From contig JADGHA010000068.1 in assembly GCA_019689695.1 (NCBI GenBank), positions 1 to 13,204 of the forward strand: 13,204 nucleotides of DNA. The letters are read 5' to 3'. Below, in pieces: positions 1-6,127 of this stretch; position 1 is the first letter of the stretch; each line of letters starts with the position of its first letter. This DNA comes from Micromonosporaceae bacterium (GTDB lineage Bacteria; Actinomycetota; Actinomycetes; Mycobacteriales; Micromonosporaceae). The position numbers were made by a program, and so were the translations under genes. A model generated the notes under the pieces. The model was not told the DNA's origin and did no database searches. It was given only the letters and a program-made list of their open reading frames with translations.

Positions 1-49
1 CGGGCGAGCCGCCGACCTCCATGACGGGGACTGGTGGGCCGGACACGAC
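1..49. other. Short spacer at left window edge
   Basis: These bases lie downstream of the LacI regulator gene. On the minus strand an ATG at 22-20 would begin a frame reading MEVGGSP before the window ends, so another leftward gene may start here. No clear Shine-Dalgarno sequence precedes that ATG, and no terminator hairpin is visible between it and the regulator's stop codon. Too little sequence is present to identify a product. Confidence 0.25.
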
Positions 50-1117
50 TCAGCCCACCGTTGGCGCCTGCCGGCCGGCCTCCGCCACCGGATGGTCGAC
101 GAGCGTGGTGGGGATGACGACGCGCCGCCGCGGCCGCCGGGCGGGATCGGGTGCGGCAGACGCGGACTCCAGGTTGTCGAACAGCATCTGCGCCGCGGAC
201 CGGCCGACATCGGCGGGGCTGTAGGAGACCACCGTGAGGGGAAGCTGGAGCATGTCGGCCAGCTCGATGTCGTCGAAGCCGGCGACCGCCACGCCGTCGG
301 GCGGGCCGGCCCGTCCGCGCAGGGCCCGCAGCGCGCCGATGGTGTTGCGGTTGTTGGCGGTGAGCAAGGCGGTCGGCGGATCAGGCAGCTCGAGCATCCG
401 GCGGGCGGCCTTCTCGGCCAGCGCGATGTCGCCGCGCTGCCGGCTGACGTACCGTTCGTCCACCTCGATCCCGGCCTCCTCCAGCGCGACCGCGTACCCG
501 CGGAAGCGCTCGGATCCGGTCCACAGTGACGCGGGAAGCCCCAGGAAGCCGACGCGGCGGTGTCCGCGCGCGATCAGGCTGCGGCACGCGGCCCGGGTGC
601 CGCCGAAGTCGTCGACGATGACGCAGTCGGCGTCGATGCCGTTGGGCGGGCTGGCCGCGAGCACGACCGGTGTGCCGCGGGCGAGCACCTCACCCAGGTG
701 GCTGTGGTCGTAGCCGGCGGGCACCACGACCAGGCCGTCGACGCCCCGGCTGACCAGGTCGGTGACGACCTCCTGCTCGGTGTCCGGGTCCTCGCCGGTG
801 CTGCCGAGCACCACTCGGGCGCCGTACGCGACGGCGACCTGCTCCACGCCGATCGCCAGCTGCGAGTAGAACGGGTTGGCCAGGTTGGTGATGACCAGGC
901 CGACCAGCTCGTGGGGGCCGCCGGAGCGCAGCCCGCGGGCGAGCTTGTTCGGACGGTAGCCGAGCGCGGTGACCTCGGCGAGCACCCGCTGGCGGGTGGC
1001 CTCGCTGATGCCGGGCGCGCCGCGCAGCGCGCGGGACACGGTCATCGGGCTGACGCCCAGACGCTGCGCCACGTCCCGCATCGTCAGGTTGGACTCGGCT
1101 GGAGGGTCTGTGGTCAT
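50..1117 (-). CDS. LacI-family transcriptional repressor of the sugar locus
   Basis: This 355-residue protein has the full LacI/GalR layout. Residues 11-66 form the helix-turn-helix and hinge (LTMRDVAQRLGVSPMTVSRA, then GYRPNKLARGL), and residues 71-340 form the periplasmic-binding-protein-like sensor domain, beginning VGLVITNLANPFYSQLAIG. The hinge keeps the leucine that members of this family insert at the central CG of their operators, which fits the two CG-centred palindromes at 2869-2882 and 2915-2928. The ATG start overlaps the TGA of the upstream isomerase-like gene by 4 bases, so the pair is probably translationally coupled and co-transcribed. By family analogy it represses the divergent operons and is released by a sugar or sugar phosphate. 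The ligand cannot be read from sequence; a mannose-type sugar is inferred from the neighbours. Confidence 0.93.
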   Translation of the reverse strand: MTTDPPAESNLTMRDVAQRLGVSPMTVSRALRGAPGISEATRQRVLAEVTALGYRPNKLARGLRSGGPHELVGLVITNLANPFYSQLAIGVEQVAVAYGARVVLGSTGEDPDTEQEVVTDLVSRGVDGLVVVPAGYDHSHLGEVLARGTPVVLAASPPNGIDADCVIVDDFGGTRAACRSLIARGHRRVGFLGLPASLWTGSERFRGYAVALEEAGIEVDERYVSRQRGDIALAEKAARRMLELPDPPTALLTANNRNTIGALRALRGRAGPPDGVAVAGFDDIELADMLQLPLTVVSYSPADVGRSAAQMLFDNLESASAAPDPARRPRRRVVIPTTLVDHPVAEAGRQAPTVG

Positions 1118-2853
1118 CTCACCTGTGCCTTCGCCACCCGGACCAGGTCCGGCCCCTCATTGTGGACGTAGTAGGTGGTGACCGACGCTGGAACGGCCAG
1201 GGTTTCCGCGTAGTTTAGCCGGTGCTCGTGGCCGCCGGCGGTGGTGACCACGACGCCCTGGCCGTCGACGACGGTCAACACGTGGAACCGGCCGCCGGTG
1301 TGCTGCTCGGCGGTTGCGCCCGGCTCGACGGCGAGGCGGTGCACCTGGAAGAACATCGCAGGGTGGGCGCCGATCAGCTCCAGCCGCCAGCCGTCGCCGG
1401 CGGCCAGGGTGCGGGGCGGCTGGATGAGGTCGCGGGCGACCGCCGCGCCCGCCCGGGCCGGGTCCAGGTTGCGGAAGGCGTGTTCAACGTGGACGCTGCG
1501 CTGCCGGCCGGCGTCGTCGCGGCGCAGCCAGTCGTAGAAGCGCAGCGAGTACAGGTAGGGGGTGGCGCTGATCTCCAGCACCACGTTGCCCTCGCCGCTG
1601 CCGTGCGGCGTGCCGGCCGGCACCAGGTAGAGCTGGCCCGCGACCGCGGGAAAGGCCTGCACGTACCGCTCGATGTCGAACGGTACGCCATGGGTGTCCG
1701 CAGCTGTCGCCCGCCGATGGAACTCCTCGATGTCGACGCCCTCGCGCAGGCCGAGGAACACCTTGCTGTGCTCGCCGGCGCGCATGAGGTAGTAGCTCTC
1801 GTGCTGCGTGTACGGCCAGCCGAAGACTTCGCGCATCTGTTCGTCCCGCGGGTGGCAGTGCACCGAGAGGTGGCCGCCGCCGACCGTGTCGAGGTAGTCG
1901 AACCGGATCGGAAACGAGGTGCCGAACCTTTCGCGCACCTGCGGGCCGAGCAGCGCGTCGGGGGACAGGGCGACGACGAGCTGGAACGGAACCTCGACCC
2001 AGCGGTCCGGGCCCTCGCCGAGCAGCACCCCGCTCTCCGGCGCGATCAGCTCGTACCCGACGGCGGTGTTCGGCTTGCCCGCGTTGTGCCCCAGCTCCTG
2101 CTGGGCCCAGTGCCCACCCCAGGGCGTGCTGTTGAAGGTCGGTCTGGTCCGGAAGGGGCGGAGGGCCAGCTGCCGGCAGGTCTCCCGCAGCGCGGCCCCG
2201 CTGATCGACGTCGGTCTTCTGGTATCGGTAACGTCGAACCACCGGTCCACCCGGTCGACCATGGCGTCGCGGTGCCGGTCCAGCAGCGGCCAGTCGATGT
2301 AGAACAGCCGGCGGGTGCTCGGCGGCACGCCGTCCGGGGCGCCCAGGTTGCGTCCGCGCCCGGCGCCGACGGCCGCCTCGGCGAACCGCTTGGGCAGGTC
2401 GACCCACCACAGCCGGTCGCCCCCGGCGAGCGCGGCGCCCGGGCCGAACAGCACCCGCAGCCCGGCCCCGTCCGCCCGGCCGAGCCTGGACAGCGCAGCC
2501 GGGTCCATGAGGGATCCCAACGTGCCGCCGGCGAGCCGGGCGAAGTCGGGATCGTCGCGCAGCGCGGCCGACTCGGTCCGCTCGACCACCTCGGCCCAGG
2601 GCAGCGCGGCGGTGCGCACGTCCACCAGGACCACCGGCTCGCGCCGCCGGGCGAACGCGGCCGCGACCCCGTCGGCGACCGCCTGCCAGTCCAGCACCGC
2701 CGGTCCGTCGATGGCGAGCACGGTGACGTCGTCGGGGATGGTGTCGGCCGCCTGCGCCCAACCGGTCACCACCCGGTCGCCCAGCACGGGGTAGTGCGGC
2801 GTCGGGTCGTAGCGGTAGGTGATCAACGTGTCCGGCCCGGACGCTGCGCCCAT
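1114..2853 (-). CDS. Class I mannose-6-phosphate isomerase-like cupin enzyme with extra N-terminal domain
   Basis: The 579-residue product has two parts. The C-terminal half (about 235-579) carries type I phosphomannose isomerase features: FNSTPWGGHW at 240-249, a metal-site cluster SVHCHPRDEQ (H332, H334), HESYYL (H351, E352), and PAGTPHGSG with H417, followed by a second cupin-like barrel. The family interconverts mannose-6-phosphate and fructose-6-phosphate with a metal ion in the cytoplasm. The N-terminal ~200 residues (VLAIDGPAVLDW, VLFGPGAAL, WWVDLPKR, RRLFYIDWPLLDRHRD) resemble a nucleoside/sugar-kinase-like fold but show no obvious P-loop, so this part may be non-catalytic. The protein is longer than standalone PMI enzymes (roughly 300-450 residues). 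It is first in the leftward operon, followed by the repressor. True activity and substrate are inferred; it could act on another sugar or sugar phosphate. The ATG start at 2853 has only a weak ribosome-binding site. Confidence 0.82.
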   Translation of the reverse strand: MGAASGPDTLITYRYDPTPHYPVLGDRVVTGWAQAADTIPDDVTVLAIDGPAVLDWQAVADGVAAAFARRREPVVLVDVRTAALPWAEVVERTESAALRDDPDFARLAGGTLGSLMDPAALSRLGRADGAGLRVLFGPGAALAGGDRLWWVDLPKRFAEAAVGAGRGRNLGAPDGVPPSTRRLFYIDWPLLDRHRDAMVDRVDRWFDVTDTRRPTSISGAALRETCRQLALRPFRTRPTFNSTPWGGHWAQQELGHNAGKPNTAVGYELIAPESGVLLGEGPDRWVEVPFQLVVALSPDALLGPQVRERFGTSFPIRFDYLDTVGGGHLSVHCHPRDEQMREVFGWPYTQHESYYLMRAGEHSKVFLGLREGVDIEEFHRRATAADTHGVPFDIERYVQAFPAVAGQLYLVPAGTPHGSGEGNVVLEISATPYLYSLRFYDWLRRDDAGRQRSVHVEHAFRNLDPARAGAAVARDLIQPPRTLAAGDGWRLELIGAHPAMFFQVHRLAVEPGATAEQHTGGRFHVLTVVDGQGVVVTTAGGHEHRLNYAETLAVPASVTTYYVHNEGPDLVRVAKAQVR

Positions 2854-2868
2854 GTCATCAGCTCATTT

Positions 2869-2882
2869 CGGTAACGATAACG
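2869..2882. promoter_or_regulatory. LacI-type operator O1, proximal to the leftward operon
   Basis: The sequence CGGTAACGATAACG fits the palindrome CGTTANCGNTAACG with one arm mismatch. The CG centre is typical of LacI/GalR-family operators. It lies 16 bases upstream of the isomerase-like start codon, where a bound repressor would block leftward transcription or its initiation. The regulator encoded two genes away is the obvious candidate ligand. Confidence 0.7.
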
Positions 2883-2889
2883 CCGTCTC

Positions 2890-2918
2890 TTTACCAGCAG
2901 CCTCGTAAAGTGTACGTT
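2890..2918 (+). promoter_or_regulatory. Candidate promoter of the transporter/mannosidase operon
   Basis: A TTTACC hexamer at 2890-2895 is followed after 17 bases by TACGTT at 2913-2918, a reasonable match to a housekeeping -35/-10 pair. The -10 overlaps operator O2, which is the expected arrangement for repression. Transcription would start near 2925 and give a leader of about 195 bases before the solute-binding protein gene. Single-promoter calls in GC-rich DNA are uncertain. Confidence 0.45.
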
Positions 2919-2928
2919 ATCGCTAACG
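2915..2928. promoter_or_regulatory. LacI-type operator O2, overlapping the rightward -10 box
   Basis: CGTTATCGCTAACG is a 14-base palindrome of form CGTTA-NCGN-TAACG with perfect arms and a CG centre. It shares TAACGCC on its right side with O1, and the two centres lie 46 bp apart, so two repressor dimers or a looped tetramer could occupy the divergent control region together. Confidence 0.75.
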
Positions 2929-3111
2929 CCATCTGGCGACAAGTATCGGGAGGCACTGGCTGGACCGCGAGCGAGCAGGGCGTCGACCTCCTCCTCGCCG
3001 CCGGCCGGTCGCCGCCGGACCGGTCAGCGCCGCGCGGCGCCGACCGGCGAGGCGACCTGGAACAGGTAGCAGACGTGCGCCGCATGTCTACTGTGGATAG
3101 AACTTGGGAAG
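2929..3111 (+). other. Long structured leader of the transporter operon
   Basis: This stretch contains no convincing gene. If transcription starts near 2925, it is the untranslated leader of the solute-binding protein gene. Its main feature is the large hairpin at 3007-3057, described separately. No known riboswitch signature was recognised, and no strong second promoter was found close to the start codon. Confidence 0.4.
3007..3057 (+). promoter_or_regulatory. Strong hairpin in the leader of the transporter operon
   Basis: The inner stem pairs 3020-3031 (CCGGTCAGCGCC) with 3036-3047 (GGCGCCGACCGG) with one mismatch around a GCGC loop. An outer stem pairs GGTCGCC at 3007-3013 with GGCGACC at 3051-3057. 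There is no T-run after it, so it is not a classical intrinsic terminator. It could stabilise the mRNA, slow transcription, or be a by-product of high GC. Confidence 0.45.
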
Positions 3112-3112
3112 G
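3106..3112 (+). promoter_or_regulatory. Ribosome-binding site that decides the solute-binding protein start
   Basis: GGGAAGG lies 8 bases before the GTG at 3121 but overlaps or abuts the alternative GTG at 3112 and ATG at 3115. The spacing favours 3121 as the true start. Confidence 0.6.
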
Positions 3113-3120
3113 TGATGTTC

Positions 3121-4374
3121 GTGCGGCTACGCGTACTCACCGCTCTCGTCGCGGCGGCGTCGTTGACGCTGACCGCGTGCGGTGGCGACTCCGGCGACAG
3201 CGGCAGCGGCGGCAAGACCGAGCTGAAGCTCTACAACGACAAGGGCGCCTGGAAGCCGTTCTTCGAGGAGCTCGGGAAGCTGAGCAAAGACCAGATCGGC
3301 ATCGGCATGACTCCGGTCGGCTATACCGACGAGCCGACCTACTCGGCGTTCATCAAGGCCTCCTTCCGCACCAACAACAAGCCCGACTTGTTCACCTGGA
3401 ACACCGGCGGGCGGCTGCAGGAGATCGTCGAGGCGGGCCAGGTGGCCGAGACGACCGACCTGTGGAAGGAGGCGATCGCCAACGGCGACCTGCCCGAGGA
3501 GCTGAAGGAGACCTACACCTACGGCGGAAAGCAGTACTGCGTGCCGCTCAACATCTCCTACTGGGTGATGTTCTACAACAAGAAGGTCTTCGACTCCGCG
3601 GGGCTCAAGCCGCCGACCAGCTGGGCCGAGCTGCTGTCCGCCGCGGACACGCTGAAGGCGAAGGGCATCACGCCCTTCTACCACACCTCTGTGCTGTTCA
3701 GCTTCGTGTGGTTCCAGCAGCTGCTGATCGGCACCGACCCCGATCTGTACAACCGACTCGCGACCGGCGAGGCCAAGTACACCGACCCCGGCGTGGTAGC
3801 GGTCATGCAGCGGTGGAAGGAAATGATCGACAAAGGCTACTTCTCCGACCCGGGCAGCAAGGAGGACCCGGCCGTCCAGCTCAAGTCGGGGAAGACGGCG
3901 ATGGCCCTCTTCGGCACCTGGTTCAACACCAGCATGACCCAGCAAGGGCTCAAGCCCGGCACCGATTACGGCATGTTCGTCGTCCCGAACGTCGACCCGG
4001 CGCGGAGCAAGACCACGGTGGCGTTCGAGAGCGGTCCGCTGTGCTCGCTCGCCAAGGCGCCGGACCCCAAGGCGAGCACCAAGTACATGCGGTGGTGGCT
4101 GACGCAGCCCGCGCAGGAGAAGTGGGCCAACAGCCGCGGCGACGTCTCCGCCAACCCGAAGGTGACCATCCCCGATCCCGGGCTCGGCGAGATCGCGAAG
4201 GCGGCCGGCAGCGGCGAGTACGCGCTTGCCAACCGGTACTTCGAGGCCGCGCCGGCACCGGTGCTGACCGCCGCGCTGGACGCCTTCGGCGCGTTCATGG
4301 TTGACCCGGACAGCTACCAGAAGCAGCTGGAGAACATCCAGAAGGCGGCCGACGAGTACTGGAAGGGTCGCTGA
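3121..4374 (+). CDS. ABC sugar importer, extracellular solute-binding lipoprotein (family 1)
   Basis: From the GTG at 3121 the product begins MRLRVLTALVAAASLTLTAC, a short lipoprotein signal peptide with lipobox LTAC and lipidated Cys20 (codon 3178-3180). A Gly/Ser-rich linker (GGDSGDSGSGG) follows, then a family 1 sugar-binding domain with YTDEPTYSAFIKASFRTN, PDLFTWNTGG, CVPLNISYWVMFYNKKVF, KSGKTAMALFGTW and a C-terminal AADEYWKGR. The length of 417 residues is normal for the family. It is anchored outside the membrane, captures a sugar or oligosaccharide and delivers it to the two permeases that follow directly. Starts at 3112 (GTG) or 3115 (ATG) are possible but poorly spaced from the ribosome-binding site. 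The neighbouring GH38 and isomerase-like genes suggest a mannose-containing ligand; this is inference. Confidence 0.93.
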   Translation: MRLRVLTALVAAASLTLTACGGDSGDSGSGGKTELKLYNDKGAWKPFFEELGKLSKDQIGIGMTPVGYTDEPTYSAFIKASFRTNNKPDLFTWNTGGRLQEIVEAGQVAETTDLWKEAIANGDLPEELKETYTYGGKQYCVPLNISYWVMFYNKKVFDSAGLKPPTSWAELLSAADTLKAKGITPFYHTSVLFSFVWFQQLLIGTDPDLYNRLATGEAKYTDPGVVAVMQRWKEMIDKGYFSDPGSKEDPAVQLKSGKTAMALFGTWFNTSMTQQGLKPGTDYGMFVVPNVDPARSKTTVAFESGPLCSLAKAPDPKASTKYMRWWLTQPAQEKWANSRGDVSANPKVTIPDPGLGEIAKAAGSGEYALANRYFEAAPAPVLTAALDAFGAFMVDPDSYQKQLENIQKAADEYWKGR

Positions 4375-5315
4375 TGTCGGTCGCCACGGCGACCACGGCC
4401 CGTCCCCGGCAGGCTCCGGCCGGCGGGGGACGGGCCACCGGCCGCGACCGCGGGGCCCGCTGGGGCGCGCTCGGGTTCATCTCCCCCGCGGTCCTGCTCG
4501 TCGCTGTGCTGCTCTACGCGCCCTTTCTCTACACAGTTGCGCTGAGCTTCACCGAGTACGACGGCCTCACCTCGCCGGACTGGGTCGGCGTGGACAACTT
4601 CGCCCGGTTCTTCGACGACCCGGCCCTGTCCACGTCGGTGCGCAACACGCTCCTGTGGGTGGTCGGCACCACGGTCGTCCCGGTGGGCCTGGGCCTGCTG
4701 GTGGCCGTGCTCAGCTACGGCATCAAGGCAGGCACCGTGCTACGGCTGCCGTTCATGCTGCCGTACGCGCTCTCCGGCGCCGGCCTCGCCGTCATCTGGG
4801 GCTTCATCCTGCAAAGTGGCGGAGCGGCCAACGACGTGCTCGCTGCGCTGCACCTGCCCGGCGCGAAGACGTCGTTCCTGCAGGAGGAGCCGTGGAACAC
4901 GCTGGCGATGATCGTTGCCTGGACGTGGCAGCAGACCGGCGTCAACGCGCTGCTGTTCCTGGTCGGTCTCCAGTCCATCCCGAAGGAGCCGCTGGAGGCC
5001 GCCCGCCTCGACGGTGCCGGCGGCTGGTCGCTGTTCCGGCACGTGACCTGGCCGCTGCTCGCCCCGCTCACCACGGTCGTGGTCGGGCTGGCGCTGGTGG
5101 CGAGCCTCAAGACGTTCGACATCGTGTGGGTGATGACGCAGGGCGGGCCCGGGCGTAACTCGGAGACCCTGGCGGTGACGATGTACCGCGACGCGTTCGT
5201 GGCCGGGGAGTACGGCTACGGTTCGGCGGTCGCGCTGGTGCTCACCCTGACCACGGGCGCGGTCACCCTCGCGTACCTGCGCCGGCAGGTGCGGACGCGG
5301 GAGGCGCTCGGATGA
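4374..5315 (+). CDS. ABC sugar importer permease, MalF/UgpA type
   Basis: This 313-residue membrane protein has an N-terminal cytoplasmic tail and about six hydrophobic segments, the first at about 33-58 (GFISPAVLLVAVLLYAPFLY). The EAA loop that docks the ATPase is clear at 208-231 (EAARLDGAGGWSLF then RHVTWPLLAP). FTEYDGL and WVGVDNFARFF after the first segment are typical of MalF/UgpA-type sugar permeases. The ATG at 4374 shares its A with the TGA of the solute-binding protein gene (TGATG), indicating coupled translation. It forms the membrane channel with the next permease. No ATP-binding subunit is encoded in the window, so a shared MsiK-type ATPase encoded elsewhere is likely, as is common in actinobacteria. 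Confidence 0.93.
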   Translation: MSVATATTARPRQAPAGGGRATGRDRGARWGALGFISPAVLLVAVLLYAPFLYTVALSFTEYDGLTSPDWVGVDNFARFFDDPALSTSVRNTLLWVVGTTVVPVGLGLLVAVLSYGIKAGTVLRLPFMLPYALSGAGLAVIWGFILQSGGAANDVLAALHLPGAKTSFLQEEPWNTLAMIVAWTWQQTGVNALLFLVGLQSIPKEPLEAARLDGAGGWSLFRHVTWPLLAPLTTVVVGLALVASLKTFDIVWVMTQGGPGRNSETLAVTMYRDAFVAGEYGYGSAVALVLTLTTGAVTLAYLRRQVRTREALG

Positions 5316-6118
5316 TCCGCAGGTTGGTCCTCGGCGTCCTGGGCCTGCTGTGGCTGGTCCCGGTCTACCTGTTGCTGGTCAACGCGTTCCGGCCCAGCAC
5401 CGAGTACGACGCGTCCCGGATCTGGGTGCCGGACGGCGACTTCGGCCTGGTCGACAACGTCCGGCTCGCCTGGGACGCGGCGGGCCTTGGTCCCAGCATC
5501 CTCAGCACGCTGCTCTACAGTGTCGTCTCGCCGGTCGCCGCGGTCGTGGTGGGCGCGATGGCCGGGTTCGCCATCGTGGTGCTGCGGCTGCGGGCCGGCT
5601 TCTGGTGGTTCATGCTGCTCTTCGGGGGCACCATCTTCCCCATCCAGATGCTGCTGATCCCGCTCTTCCTCGGCTACAGCAGCGCCGACCTGTACGACCG
5701 GCGGCCCGGCATGCTGCTTGTCTACACGGCGGTGTGCGTGCCGCTCGCGGCGCTGGTCATGCGCAGCTTCTTCACCGGCGTCGCCTACTCGATCTATGAG
5801 GCGGCCCGGGTGGACGGCGCCTCGGTCTGGCGCATCTTCTGGCGGGTGTACCTGCCGCTGTCCCTGCCCGCGCTGGGCGCGGTGGTGATCCTGGAGTTCG
5901 CCTTCGTCTGGAACGACCTGCTCTTCGGGCTCACCCTGTCGCAGACCGAGACCGTCCGCCCGGTGATGACGGCGCTGTCCGCACTCTCCAGCGCCTACTC
6001 CGGCTCGACCGTGCCGGTGGTGCTCGCCGCCGGGCTCGTCATGTCGCTGCCGACGGTGCTGGTGTTCCTCGGCGCGCAGCGCATCTTCGCCCGAGGGCTG
6101 ACCCTCGGCCAGTTCTAA
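5312..6118 (+). CDS. ABC sugar importer permease, MalG/UgpE type
   Basis: The second permease (268 residues) starts with an ATG that overlaps the TGA of the first by 4 bases. It has an N-terminal membrane helix (LVLGVLGLLWLVPVYLLLVN), about six membrane segments overall and the EAA motif at 163-186 (EAARVDGASVWRIFWRVYLP). The C-terminal end RIFARGLTLG matches the usual short tail of MalG-type subunits (...KGLTAGAVKG-like). It pairs with the upstream MalF-type subunit. Length and layout are normal for the family. Confidence 0.93.
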   Translation: MIRRLVLGVLGLLWLVPVYLLLVNAFRPSTEYDASRIWVPDGDFGLVDNVRLAWDAAGLGPSILSTLLYSVVSPVAAVVVGAMAGFAIVVLRLRAGFWWFMLLFGGTIFPIQMLLIPLFLGYSSADLYDRRPGMLLVYTAVCVPLAALVMRSFFTGVAYSIYEAARVDGASVWRIFWRVYLPLSLPALGAVVILEFAFVWNDLLFGLTLSQTETVRPVMTALSALSSAYSGSTVPVVLAAGLVMSLPTVLVFLGAQRIFARGLTLGQF

Positions 6119-6122
6119 GGAG
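6117..6122 (+). promoter_or_regulatory. Ribosome-binding site of the mannosidase, overlapping the permease stop
   Basis: AAGGAG begins inside the TAA stop codon of the permease and lies 5 bases before the GTG at 6128. The ATG at 6123 reads only two codons before a stop, so the GTG is the supported start. Confidence 0.7.
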
Positions 6123-6127
6123 ATGGG

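Noticed and set aside
1222..2874. 550-residue plus-strand open frame opposite the isomerase-like gene
   Set aside because: The minus strand carries clear PMI-type motifs; this frame is a compositional shadow.
2910..4304. Long plus-strand open frame across the solute-binding protein gene
   Set aside because: It is a high-GC shadow frame. The overlapping frame has a lipoprotein signal and clear binding-protein motifs, while this one is Arg/Gln-rich without recognisable domains and would start upstream of the predicted transcript start.
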